DNA of 64,000 nt, taken from NCBI GenBank assembly GCA_022747635.1, contig JAKTNV010000019.1:9256501-9320500 (forward strand), in the 5' to 3' direction. A program made the translations under genes and the position numbers. The notes beneath the pieces were generated by a model. That model made no database searches and was not told the DNA's origin. It saw only the letters and a program-made list of their open reading frames with translations. Position 1 is the first letter of the stretch, and every line of letters starts with the position of its first letter. Below, one piece after another: positions 1 through 10,384 of this stretch. The DNA comes from Hetaerina americana (taxonomy: Eukaryota; Arthropoda; Insecta; Odonata; Calopterygidae).

Positions 1-2450
1 CCCCTGAGTCCTATCTATAACTGTGCGTTTAGAGTCGGGGCTGTTTAAGTTTATCATCGCGGTTAAGAAAATAAAATACTAACAAATAGTGAAATATATC
101 TAATCATTTTACTTTGCGCTGAATCACTTGTCTCCTAATAGTATTCGTGAGACATTATGTCAAAAGCAAATTTCGTCCAATCAAAATCAAGGAACGTCGC
201 AGGCTATATGCTGGGGCAACAAGTGTAATTCTATTGATAAAACAATCATCGGTATTTTTATTTATATGAACGTCACACGATGGCGTGTTTAATATTGAAC
301 TATCAACAGTGAGAAAAGATCAAAGGGAAATATTAAATTCTAACCGTAAACATTAGCTTATGTAATAGGATTGGCGAAAGGCATTTCAGAACCGATGTTT
401 GTGACTTGGATAAATAAGGGGAAATCAGCACGACTCGGAGATGATAAGCATTCTCTTGATCGTGATTGTCACGGTTACCCAAACACGGACTACGGACTAA
501 AATACCTGTTACTGCCATTTTGAAAAAATAATTCAGGATTCGTCGGGTTTGCTTCCTAGTGAAAGCAATATATTAAAGATATTACGTTTAAGGAAAAGAC
601 GCTGAGATACATATTCGTACGTTCGGAGTAGCGTGGCATTATTTCTGCAAGTAAGTACAAAAATACCTTTTTTGAACAGTTTGAGGTTGAAATAAGGGGA
701 AACTTGAATATTTAAAAAAATACGCATAGAAACTGCAGACCAATAAATTTTTAAGCATGATCTGTTCCTTCTAGCCAAAAGAATTTTACGCAACGAGGAC
801 GACTACTAACTGCGAAGAGAAATTTCAGGAGTCAGCACTGAAAGATGATAATTTATCGCATTTGAATTCAGCCATTTGCATTCCACCTTCAAATCATTTG
901 ACAACTTAAAATAAGAATCAAGGATTAATATGAGACAAAGCAAATGTTTACTTAATCTCACCAGGACCAAAAGCATGCAAATTATTTCACCTAAAAATCA
1001 AAGTGTCATCAAAATTTTTGCTAAAAGCAGCCAAAGCTTTAATTACATAAAAAAATCAAGGGCAGCATTCGGAAGAATGCGTAAAGTTAAACAAGCCACG
1101 AAATAGCGAAACAATCAAAAAAATAAATCTAACTTCCAAATATTTTTCACGCGGAAGATCGTGCGGAGAAATTAATTTGCGAGAGAGCCACAGAAGATAA
1201 AGGCCTGAGAGGAAAGAAAACTCCATTAAAATTCTCACGCGGACCTTACCCACGCCAAAATTCAAGCCATGAATATTTTAATTTTCAAACGAAGGCCACG
1301 GAGCTGGTTTCATTACCTTCGCCACAGAATTTTAGCAACAAAAATTTGCATCAGGTGCAGAAGAGAAAGATTATACTTGGAGCTATGTCAATATGAATAA
1401 ACTAGCATATTTCCCAGACAAGATTACCCTTCATCTACTTATTTGTTGATTATTTTAGATATTTATCCTCCCAAAACTTTGAGCTTAATAAAAATCAAAA
1501 TGTTGAAGACAGGGTTATTAAACGAGGCGATAAAGTTCAATAAGTGAAGTTTAGTCTTAGAACCTTAAATTAAATACACATTTCTGTTCTCATGAGGGGT
1601 TGACTTTTCCAAATATTAAGACCACTTTTAGTACGTTAGAACTTCTGGAAGTTGAGTGATATATTCATACGTTATTGAATGCCAGGTAATTCCTTATACG
1701 CTCTGCCAGATGCGCACACATATTTATTACTTCACTGTCGGTCACTATCTATCCAATTATATTATATTGCCATCCTGGTTATTTTCTTTGATTATTTCTG
1801 TAATGTTTCGATTACTGCATTGGCGTCAGGTGTTCCTTTCCTCATTCTAAGCAAGAACTTATCTTCGGCTAGGTATTTTGACTCTGTGTCGAACCGTTCT
1901 AATGATATTCTCAGTGTAATCTTCTCCATAGAGAAAATTTAACTTAATGTTACAAAGGGTTGCTTGCCTTTTTGGTGGGATGGGGCTCATTTGAAGCATG
2001 TAGTTTTTATGTTAAAAGTCCTTATCCAAAATTCCCTTGCCACCAAACGCATTACTCCAAAAAATCCATCAATATTTACAAAGAATTTTATTAACCCTTA
2101 AGGGGTTATTAACTGTTTCTTGTTTCTCTTCATCTATTTTCATCTATTTGAACGCCAAGTGACACTTTCCTCCCATGACTTTCTAAGTTGACTCTGACCT
2201 AATCTCCGTTTTCAAAGTCTTCCACAGATACTTTTTCCACCTTTCCAAAAGAGCTTAGAGAATCCGCTCCTTAAAACGTGTCCCATTTTATGATGCTATT
2301 GATACATTTTCGTACGCCCGTCTGTTTAACCTCCCCTCCCGCAAAGGGCCCCTCTTCCCCTAATCTTCACGTCATACCACACTCCTCGTACTCTTATGAA
2401 GGTGGCTGGGAACACCGAAATATTTAAGTGAGTTTTTGAAACTTTTATTT
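1..2450. other. AT-rich stretch, nothing recognised
   Basis: Only short open frames without recognisable domains occur here, and no tandem repeat or TE motif stands out. Either unique intergenic DNA or TE remains too old to recognise by eye. Confidence 0.5.
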
Positions 2451-2524
2451 ATCTTTAATTGAAATATATTTTACCCTATTTATGCGTGTACATTAGGCAT
2501 TGTTATACATGTGCATATATATGC

Positions 2525-2700
2525 ATATATAACTTATGTGAAAGCCTCACGGATGTGGATAATAATGTATGCAAAGTTAGCACTAGCGAACAAAGACAAA
2601 AACACAAAAGCACACGAAAAACAACAGAAACTCACATGTTTTCGAATCTTCGGTGGTCAAACCACCTTTCTCAGGGAAGAAAACGAAGAAACTGAGAAGA
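2525..2700 (+). pseudogene. Penelope-like element fragment, upstream part
   Basis: This block is matched, in reverse complement, by about 4520-4675. Shared stretches include GTGAAAG(C/T)CTCACGGATGTG, an A-rich stretch with several AAAGACAAAAAC-like blocks, and TTCGGTGGTCAA. In the other copy the same sequence leads directly into a PLE RT fragment, so this is a remnant of the same family on the opposite strand. No usable reading frame is left. It is separated from the endonuclease fragment at 2890 by about 190 bp of sequence I do not recognise. The PLE assignment rests on the inverted match rather than on protein motifs here. Confidence 0.5.
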
Positions 2701-2889
2701 AGGTTATAACAGAAGGGGTTGGAAACGCTGGATGGAAGGGGAAGACGGGGAAAAGTTAGCAAGGAGAGTTTTTAGAAGGATGGGAAAAATCCTTAAAATT
2801 CGAACGCTCTGCCAACTAAGTTTGAAAGCGTTTTAAAGTAAAAGGGGGGCCTTTGGAAAAAAGGTTGGTCTTATTATTTTGGGAAAAAA

Positions 2890-3200
2890 TTGGTAAACCT
2901 ATCAGATCTCAACTCAACCAATCCACTCTATAAATCTCCGTCCCGTCCCAAAGCCACTCCCATGCCCTGCAATAAACTTAGATGCGAAACATGTCCTATT
3001 TTCCAATCCCGAACCCCATCCCTCTCCCACCCACTTTTTAACTCTCTCCCACCAATTCCCTACTCCTCACGTTCTTCTAGCTATGCAGTTTACTTTCTAA
3101 AGTGCCAACTATACCCTGCCTTTTATATTGGACAGTGTACGACAACCCTATAAATTAGAATCAATAGAACAAACTGGGCCTCATTCAAGAATCTTTCCCT
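2890..3200 (+). pseudogene. Penelope-like element C-terminal GIY-YIG endonuclease remnant
   Basis: The translation has a cysteine pair (KLRCETCPIF), a hydrophobic stretch ending AVYFLKCQLYPAFYIGQ, then, past a stop codon at about 3151, the in-frame continuation IRINRTNWASFKNLSL. That order (Cys pair, Y-V/Y-F-L-x-C, then F-Y-I-G-x-T) is the start of the GIY-YIG endonuclease of Penelope-like elements. In that family this domain nicks target DNA and follows the RT domain. The RT part is absent and the frame is broken by TAA, so this is a 5'-truncated relic. It belongs to a different PLE lineage from the minus-strand copy at 3440-4675, whose corresponding motif is GVYKLTCGD. Confidence 0.65.
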
Positions 3201-3255
3201 AATTAAATGAAGAATGCAATGTATCTTTCCACTGTCCTTTATTTACGTACAACTA

Positions 3256-3282
3256 GTTTCAACGCTCAAGCGTCATCATCAG
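3256..3282 (-). ncRNA. Hammerhead-ribozyme-like core of a PLE
   Basis: On the minus strand CTGATGA is followed by a short hairpin (GACGC, loop TTGA, GCGTT) and then GAAAC, which is the arrangement of the conserved hammerhead boxes around stem II. One extra T stands between CTGATGA and the stem. PLEs are known to carry hammerhead motifs in their terminal repeats, and this one lies about 160 bp downstream of the minus-strand PLE fragment. Stem I and the cleavage triplet are not convincing by eye, so activity is unproven. Confidence 0.45.
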
Positions 3283-3439
3283 GTACAAATTAATCAAGTC
3301 GCAGTCCATTTATATACCATTCATGAGGGAGAGGAGGGGTGGGTGAGAGAGGGGGAGAAGGAGGGGAAAGAAAGTGGGGTTGCGATTGGCGTTGATGGGG
3401 AGGGAGGAGAGGGGTGTTAAGCGTCAGGAAAGGTGATTA

Positions 3440-4662
3440 ATTGGTTTACAGAGGGGTGGGGGGTTTGTCGGGTCTATCTGTGAAGGAAAGGGGTACTTCC
3501 AGGATTGGGGAGAGGTATTCAAATAATATATCGTCAACCAAATGACACGTTTTTAAAGTCTTCCTGATTTCGAGCTCTTCCCACTTGTCCATCCTCATTC
3601 CTTTTTCCATCTGGTGTAAGAGTTCCGGATTGAAATCACTCCCATGGTTTTCTTCCCATAGATGCTTGGCGCAGTGTGATTGCTTGAGGTCACAGTTCCT
3701 GAAACAGCGTTTCTGTTCCTCCGCCCGTGTTTTTAATGATCTCCCCGTTTGGCCTCGTATGTGTACAGCACTAGTCCCCACAAGTTAACTTATAAACGCC
3801 ACTTTTATTTTGTGTACATATTTTGTCTTTTGTAGTATTCAAGAATGATTTTAAGTTATTAGTATTGTAAAAAGCTATCCGAAATTTCTCCCTAGGAAAA
3901 AGTTTGGCTAACTTTTGTGAAATTAATCCATAATACGGGAGTTTGCACCATTTGTAACCTATTTCCTCCACATTAATTGGTTTGAATAAAAGATTGTATG
4001 CTTTGAAAGAATATTTTCTTTGCGCTATTTTGTCAATTAATTTTTCTTTGTAGCCATTTTTCATTGCTAAACCTTTAACCGTTTTGAGTTCTTTAACAAA
4101 ATTACTTTTGCAAAGAGAAATGACCAACAGCCTGTTTAGTAAGAAATGAAAAGTGGAAAGCTTATGCGATATGTGATGGCGGGAGTTGGAGGGGATGATG
4201 TGGTCTGTGGTGGTACATTTCCGAAAAATTGCAAATTCATAGTCCCGTCCCTTTCTCGACACTGTGGTATCTAAAAAAAAATATTTGATTATTATTTTCT
4301 GTCTCACAAGTGAAATTGATACTTTCGCATTGGGAATTTAGGTTGTTCATAAACTTTTCTGTATATCAGTGCCTGTCCATATAGCAAAGACATCGTCTAC
4401 ATATCGAAACCAACAGTGAATATTCTTGATACAAATTGAGGGGCTGCTGAATATTTTACTTTCAAAATCGTCCATGTACAGGTCAGCAAGTAGCAGTGAT
4501 AACGGGGACCCCATGGCTAATTCCTTCCTTCTCTTCCTTGAAAAAGTTGCCTTGACCACCGAAAATTCAAAAACATCTCAGTTTCTGTTCTTTTTTGTTT
4601 TTGTCTTTTTTCGCTTGTGCTAACCTCGTATACATAACTATTCACATCCGTGAGACTTTCAC

Positions 4663-4675
<13 letters not shown>
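3440..4675 (-). pseudogene. Penelope-like retroelement, RT plus GIY-YIG, frameshifted
   Basis: Read on the minus strand, three overlapping or adjacent frames give a PLE in order. At 4559-4347 are the RT motifs AMGSPLSLLLADLYMDDFE and RYVDDVFAIW; YVDD is the catalytic palm motif. At 4307-3771 are the RT thumb/linker (FLDTTVSRKGRDYEFAIFRK, TTTDHIIPSNSRH) and the start of the endonuclease (GVYKLTCGD). At 3781-3446 is the rest of the GIY-YIG domain (GQTGRSLKTRAEEQ). At least two frameshifts separate these pieces and the N-terminal half of RT is missing, so the copy is dead. Upstream (4560-4675) is the block shared with 2525-2700, then a (TA)n array. Confidence 0.8.

Positions 4676-4734
<59 letters not shown>
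4664..4734. repeat. (TA)n microsatellite
   Basis: About 35 uninterrupted TA dinucleotides. It lies immediately 5' (on the minus strand) of the PLE fragment block, as seen for several other TE fragments in the window. Confidence 0.95.
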
Positions 4735-4737
<3 letters not shown>

Positions 4738-4739
4738 CC

Positions 4740-5180
4740 TGGCGTTTCTCCCTATCCTCCCACCTTCGATGTTGATTGCTCTCTCGAATTCGAGCTTCAT
4801 TACTCTCTCCTCCCTACTTACCAATATTTACTGCTCTTAACCTCCCAATTCTGCACTGCGACTTCTTTCATCTCCTTGTTATTTCCTTTCATCTATAGCA
4901 CGTATTTATTACCCGAGCTGATATTATTTTAAAGCAGTTGTTGGTATTTTTCCCATTTTATCACCTTCAACTCTTCTACATTCCATTTTCACATCATCCT
5001 CTCCCTCGGAACCATTTCCAATCTTGAATCATTGTTGTATTTTATAGAATCTAAATTAACGTTCAAAATAGAATCCGCCGAACATGCACAATTTTGTCTA
5101 GCCTTGACTTTAGATACATCTCGGAACAACTTCTTACAACCAGAGGCATTAGCATGAATCTCCAGACGTTTCTCGACCAT
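4740..5180 (-). pseudogene. LINE-A linker relic (between endonuclease and RT)
   Basis: The minus-strand translation contains EKRLEIHANASGCKKLFRDV, then KARQNCACSADSILN and SIKYNNDSRLE, then further down NVEELKVIKWEKYQQL and MVSREERVMK. To me this resembles the segment that links the endonuclease and RT domains in the LINE family whose other parts occur at 44560-45550 and 50123-51300. Several stops interrupt it. Because no second copy of this segment exists in the window, the assignment is from memory of the family and is only moderately secure. Confidence 0.4.
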
Positions 5181-5189
5181 GTGTACAAT

Positions 5190-6690
5190 TATTATTGTAT
5201 TTGAACTAGTTTTTAGTTGTTATTCGTCTTCATCCCCCTCATATGCGACTACTTCTCTCCTCGGCCTTCCTTGCGTCCGTATCTCACCACCGCCTATGAC
5301 TGTGCTACAATCCCCCGTCAATATTAGGTGCCTTCCTTTCAGACATTTTCCATATTATTGATCATTTAAATTACCTAATTATTCCCTTTTTTGACTCTTT
5401 GCTACTATGTGAACCTGGATTACCAATAAATTTGCCGGGTAAACTGTTATCCATACCTAAAACAGAATCTCAACAATAAGAAAACCTACCATAACATTAC
5501 TTCCGATAATTTATTCTTCGTTCAGCTCTAAGATTTTCACAGGCTCTTTTCTTCGGCAAAACTTTGTGTAATTCATTTATTGCATTTTTTGATCCACTTT
5601 TTATTATTTTTACGTCGGAATACGTGCATAATTCATTTTGAACTTATAGTCACTCCTCTTACCGCCGTCACTCTCTCATTCAGATAGACAAATATCAAAT
5701 ACGCCTGCTCCAAAAGTATCTTAACCATTATTTATATTAATTTAAAATAAATACTGCTTTCATATCCGAAAGCAAAGCGGTCATGAATAAATATAATTTC
5801 CTAGTCTCCTAATAACAAGTTACTTTAGCCTATCTGAAAAATGTTCTAGAAAAATTCGGCAGACATATGTATTGATTATGTCGAGGACCAGTTGTCAAAC
5901 AGGAAAACATCACGAAATTGCAGTTTTACTGAATTTTAAAAACAAAATCGTCCTGGAATTTGTAGCAGATTTTTGTAGTCTTAAACACAGCTAGCAAAGT
6001 TGAAATTCCCTTTATTGTTTAAAAAATCATGAGCAATATGATATGCAATAAAAAAAATGAGATTTCAAAACCTTAAAATTTTTAAAGGTCGGATTCGGCA
6101 ATCAAACCATCTCAATGTATGTAATTCTTACGATATCCTAAGATGAAGTGAACTTATACTTTTAAAGATGAAAATATTGGGCAGAGCCGTTACGTCACGC
6201 TCAAATTAACGGCTATCCATGAAAAAATACCGATAGTTATTTTTATTTCACAAAATATACGAAATTAAAAATAATAATGTTCGAAAAATGGAAATAAAAA
6301 TCCGGAGTCAGATATCTGTAGTAGAGTGTAGTCAAATCTAATGAAGTCGTAGATACGAGATGGCACAGTATGGCAGCTTATGTTAAGAATCAATGAGACT
6401 GCATTTTTCCAGCTGCTAGTATCAAGATGAGACGTATCTCACACCTGTTTTCTAATATTTGTGTCAAACATTCGCCACGATTGAACACGCGATGAAATTT
6501 CTGGGTCCATCCATCAGTATCTCACACGGTTAACAGTGCTTAGCAAGGCAGCGTCATGAATGCACTATATAGCAACAATTGAGAAGGGATATGAAACACA
6601 ACGGCTCTAAAAGAAAACCTAAATAAAATTTCCGAGTTTAAGAGGACGACTCGATAGCAGGACGTGCCTGTGTTCACCGAGTGTCTAAAA
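5190..6690. other. AT-rich stretch, nothing recognised
   Basis: No convincing coding segment, tandem repeat or TE terminus was seen between the LINE-A relic and LINE-B. Confidence 0.5.
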
Positions 6691-6699
6691 TTCGCCGGC

Positions 6700-7384
6700 G
6701 TCCGAGGCTTCGGCCGCCGGAATTTGGAGAGCGGCACTGCCGGACTCTCAGAAATCGAGGTTCCGATCGTGTTTGTTGCGAGCGGCGGTTGACCGCCTAG
6801 TTCATCAAGAAGCGTGCGGTTTGACTCTCGACTTCTTCCGCCGGGAAGGCCGTGCTTTCGTTTTGTTTACTGGTTCAAGACTGACCTTGACTCCTGGTGT
6901 AGAGCTTAAAATTATCATGGGCCACGAGCTCCAAAAATACGCTCCCCAAAAGTGGCAAAAAGAATTGGACACGGATAAAGGGGGCCCCCTAACGCTATCT
7001 GAGCTTCGAATGTGGATGAAAACCAACTCCAGCTCCGATATAGACAGAATCCCTGTCAGAGAATCTGCCGCCGGTGACACCGACCTCCTTAAGGAAGCGG
7101 CACTTTCAAAACACCTTTAACAGGCATACCCCGTGGAAGGAGTGAGACACACCCCCTCTCCCTACGCTTCCCACAGATCAAAAAGACGATTTATGTCGAG
7201 ACATAAGTTCAGACGAACTGGACTGCGTCTCCTCCATGTTCCCAAAGGGCAAAGTACCCGGCTTGGACGGCCTACCCTTTGAATTTTATTTAGCGTATGG
7301 GATGTTTTAAAACCTATTTAAACCCACCTTTTTAACTGCATTTTAACTAGCGGCTCTCTGACTACAAGTCAGAGGACTGCCGTG
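6700..7384 (+). pseudogene. LINE-B, 5' part (upstream of the Gypsy insertion)
   Basis: The downstream end reads KVPGLDGLPFEFYLAY, the hallmark of the beginning of a LINE reverse transcriptase (usually K-x-P-G-x-D-G-x-x-x-E-F-Y). It then reads TSGSLTTSQRTAV just before the Gypsy LTR. The RT resumes on the far side of the insertion at 15170 with ITLIPKK, giving the usual order. The frame from about 6773 to 7120 has no domain I recognise but probably belongs to the same LINE. A stop near 7319 and frame changes show that it was already decayed. The true 5' end is uncertain; the G+C-richer coding-like sequence begins near 6680-6700. Confidence 0.65.
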
Positions 7385-8106
7385 TGTGACGTTGTGCTTG
7401 GCGCAGCGTCACTTGCCCAGTTCGAATACGCGCGCCCCTCTCGCGAGCCGTAGAACGGCGGGGCGCTATTTGTGGGCGCCGACAATGTATGTAAGAAAAA
7501 AGAAGAGCGGAGCGCGCCGCGCGCGGAGAGTGCCGGCCAACACGTGGTAAGGAGAGTTCGTTGTGAGATGCCCGAGAGAGAAGGTCGTGTGCTATCATCG
7601 TCGAGTCACCGACAGCCTGCGAACACCGGGGGTGCGCGTGCCAGCAACCGACCTCGCCGTGTGGGCCCCCCGCAGGCCCCGACCGGAACATCGGGACCCA
7701 GCAGTCGACAGCGAGGCGGCCATCTTCGGCTGCCGCCGAGCGGCCACCCAACATCGTGGCCCAGCAGGCGTCGGCACCGCGCGTCATGTTTGCTTGGGAG
7801 CGCCCACACCTTTTCTTGTGATAATAAATAGTTCTTATGAAGTTTACTCGTCGGAGTCCATTTTTATGCGCCTCCTTGCGTCCCTCGTGATTTCAGCTGA
7901 AGAGCCGCTGCCCACCCCGGGGCACATCAAAGGTGAGCGAGCCCTCCCCTGGGACGAGGAGTGTGATGGGCCAGGTGACAGCCAGCGGCGTGACTCTGCG
8001 GCTAGCCATGCGGCTAGCCTGGCGCCCTCAAAACAAGTAGAGTCACGGCCTCCCTTGTCTCGCGGTATCGGGGAAAATTTATCTATAAATTAAATACCGC
8101 GTCACA
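7385..8106 (+). repeat. 5' LTR of the Gypsy element
   Basis: This 722-bp repeat starts TGTGACG and ends CGTCACA, giving short terminal inverted repeats. The same 722-bp sequence is at 13869-14590. An AATAAA at 7823-7828 could be the polyadenylation signal. The LTR is G+C-rich in its first half (7440-7800) and contains a 177-codon open frame that is duplicated in the other LTR; I regard that frame as incidental. Confidence 0.92.
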
Positions 8107-8108
8107 AA

Positions 8109-8126
8109 TGGCGCCCAACGTGGGGC
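8109..8126 (+). promoter_or_regulatory. Primer binding site, tRNA-Lys(CTT)
   Basis: TGGCGCCCAACGTGGGGC lies two bases after the LTR. It is the complement of the 3' end of the widely conserved metazoan tRNA-Lys(CTT), including CCA. This is where minus-strand cDNA synthesis is primed. The match is to the tRNA sequence as I remember it. Confidence 0.85.
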
Positions 8127-8785
8127 AGCCTTTCTATTGTTGTGCGAGAAAAGTGACAATTATATTTCGAGAGTGCGCATGAGGCGCGAGTGTAAAATGG
8201 CGTCGCGTCGGCCTTGACGAGGCAACAATGGTGTGAAGGAGAGCGAGCGGAGTGATACCGGCATGGTGTGCATAGCGTGTGTGTGAGCGGGAACGATGCG
8301 TGAGTAACATCGCGCGAGCGCCAGTTATTACGTACAGCTCTTTCGCGAGCGGTATACAATTTTTCTATTTGATTTATAAATTAGTTTTTTTTTTCGCTAT
8401 ACATTTTCATGAAATTAAAAAAATTTAAAATTCTTTGTGAGGGAAGCAGTAAATAAGAGATTATAATTTCTACTCAATCTTTTGTACTTGAATGTGATTT
8501 GTGCGGTTGCTTTGAGTGGTTGCTTGGCGTTGAGGGTGGGATGAAAGCTGTGAACATTCCCGAGGCGACTTGTTTCCAGTTAAGTTGCGGAGGGACGATC
8601 GGTTTCTAAGATTAACTACTATTAATGGCGTGAGGGAAGCTCCGTGCGTGGCCACGTATCCCCAGAGTGGCAGAGGATCCTTTGAAAAGAGGAAGTGGAG
8701 TTTGTAATTTTTGAATTTTAAGGTTAGGTGGGGCAAATCCTTTAATTATTCAATAGGTTAAGAATTTTCTTCTTCCTAATTTACA
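8127..8785 (+). other. Gypsy leader (5' UTR)
   Basis: About 660 bp lie between the primer binding site and the gag ATG, without a long open frame. The packaging signal would be expected here, but I cannot point to a specific structure. Confidence 0.6.
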
Positions 8786-10384
8786 ATGGAGGGTGACACT
8801 GGATTTTTGGCGAGATATCAGAAAGAGATACCAGTACAGAGGGACCGCAACTCTGAGGAAATAAAGGAGTTGCGGAATCAATTGCAACAGCAGAACGAGA
8901 TGATCAACAACCTAACGGATGGAATTAGCCGAATTTTGCAAAAATTGGACAGTGAGAAGAACGATAAGGAAGTGAACTTGAGAAAGGGTTCCAGGAAAAA
9001 GTATCGGAGGGAAATAACATCCACTTCGTCATCTTCTTCAGAGTCGGAGGTAACGAGCGGGTCGTTATCTACTGACAGCAATGATGACTCGGACGATACA
9101 TCAGGGAACGATGGACATAGACAGAGCATCAGCTCTGAGTTAGGAAGGGCCAGTGCTCCGAGAAAATTGGCATCTAAATCCAAGAGACATCGTACGAGCT
9201 CGTCACGCTCAGCTGAGATCTCGCAAAGATGCATAGAGGCGTTCCAGAGTTGGAAGCTTGAATTTCGAGGAGACGGCAATTCAAAGGCAAGAGAGTACCT
9301 CCAGAAGTTGGGAAACATCAGAGCCAGCACTAATGCCTCGGATAGCGATATCTTGAAGGTTTTGCCGTTTACTCTTCGAGATACCGCTTACAACTGGTAT
9401 GCGGCCACGGAGGAGTACATCAAAGACTGGAATGACTTTGAACGACGATTTAAACAGAGATTCGTCGAAGAGTGGGACGAAGAGCAAGTGATGAGGGAAA
9501 TTACCAATAGAACCCAAGGGAGGAAGGAGAGGATAGTAAAATTTATAGGCAACTTACAACATCTTTCTAAATATTTGAAGAAACCGTTGTCAGAGAGGAA
9601 ACTGCTCAAGGTCGCGTTGAGCAATCTACTTCCAGAATATCGAAATGAGATAAAGGATCGACGCCTTAAGACGTTGGATGAACTGATGGATTGTGGTCAG
9701 AAGTATGAAAGAAGAATGGCAATCAATGCTCGTTATCATGATCCTACGCCAGCTAGCGAGTCGCTAATCACGACTGGCGCTTATGTGAGGAAAGGAGAAG
9801 AGCAAGGATCAAGAAAACTAGCGAAAGTAGGGGCCCTGGGGAGTAATGTGGAGGAAATGAATAAGAAGACCAGCATTGTTAATGAACTTCAACCCAATGA
9901 GGTCAAGAAAAAGTCCATCGCGGATGGAGGAGGGAGAATACCGCCCACTATGGGGAAAAATGGCGAGCCGTCCTCTCCGAGAGAGGTCACGCCCAGCTCC
10001 TCTGGGGCAGGTTACAATGGCCGATGGGACAACCGGGCCATAACGAGACGTACGTTGTCTAGGCCTTCACAGGCGAGAGACCAGGGACCGGACTTTGACG
10101 GAGCTTGTTATTCCTGCGGAGAGTCGGGACATAGGGCAAATGTGTGCCCGAGAGTCCAGTGTTTCAGCTGTGGCGCAAGAGGGCATATCAGTGTCAATTG
10201 CCCCAGTCGACAGGGTAGGACACGAGAAAAGTGCCAACTTTGCGGCAAGGTCGGCTTATTGGCAATTAATTGCCCTAATTGCAAACATCTGTTTACTCGG
10301 CAGGAAAACGGACAAGCGGGGAGTCGCCTAGCCCAAGCGGCTTCCCCGCAAACCAACCCGTCGAACACAAACCGGCTGAATTAG
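8786..10384 (+). CDS. gag: Gag polyprotein of the Gypsy element
   Basis: A 532-residue open frame beginning at an ATG 680 bp after the LTR. Residues about 20-50 look like a coiled coil (EEIKELRNQLQQQNEMINN). Residues about 70-125 are serine- and acid-rich. Residues about 150-315 form the retrotransposon capsid domain (FQSWKLEFRG, YNWYAATEEY, FERRFKQRFVEEWDEEQ). Near the C-terminus are three zinc knuckles for nucleic-acid binding: CYSCGESGHRANVC (441-454), CFSCGARGHISVNC (459-472) and CQLCGKVGLLAINC (483-496). The third has Leu in place of the histidine ligand, so it may not bind zinc normally. The frame is intact. It overlaps pol by about 105 nt, and pol is in the -1 frame. Confidence 0.92.
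   Translation: MEGDTGFLARYQKEIPVQRDRNSEEIKELRNQLQQQNEMINNLTDGISRILQKLDSEKNDKEVNLRKGSRKKYRREITSTSSSSSESEVTSGSLSTDSNDDSDDTSGNDGHRQSISSELGRASAPRKLASKSKRHRTSSSRSAEISQRCIEAFQSWKLEFRGDGNSKAREYLQKLGNIRASTNASDSDILKVLPFTLRDTAYNWYAATEEYIKDWNDFERRFKQRFVEEWDEEQVMREITNRTQGRKERIVKFIGNLQHLSKYLKKPLSERKLLKVALSNLLPEYRNEIKDRRLKTLDELMDCGQKYERRMAINARYHDPTPASESLITTGAYVRKGEEQGSRKLAKVGALGSNVEEMNKKTSIVNELQPNEVKKKSIADGGGRIPPTMGKNGEPSSPREVTPSSSGAGYNGRWDNRAITRRTLSRPSQARDQGPDFDGACYSCGESGHRANVCPRVQCFSCGARGHISVNCPSRQGRTREKCQLCGKVGLLAINCPNCKHLFTRQENGQAGSRLAQAASPQTNPSNTNRLN

Noticed and set aside
7563..8093. A 177-codon open frame in the 5' LTR, repeated at 14047-14577
   Set aside because: It lies wholly within the LTR, overlaps other open frames on both strands, has no recognisable domain and is open because the LTR is GC-rich and stop-poor.
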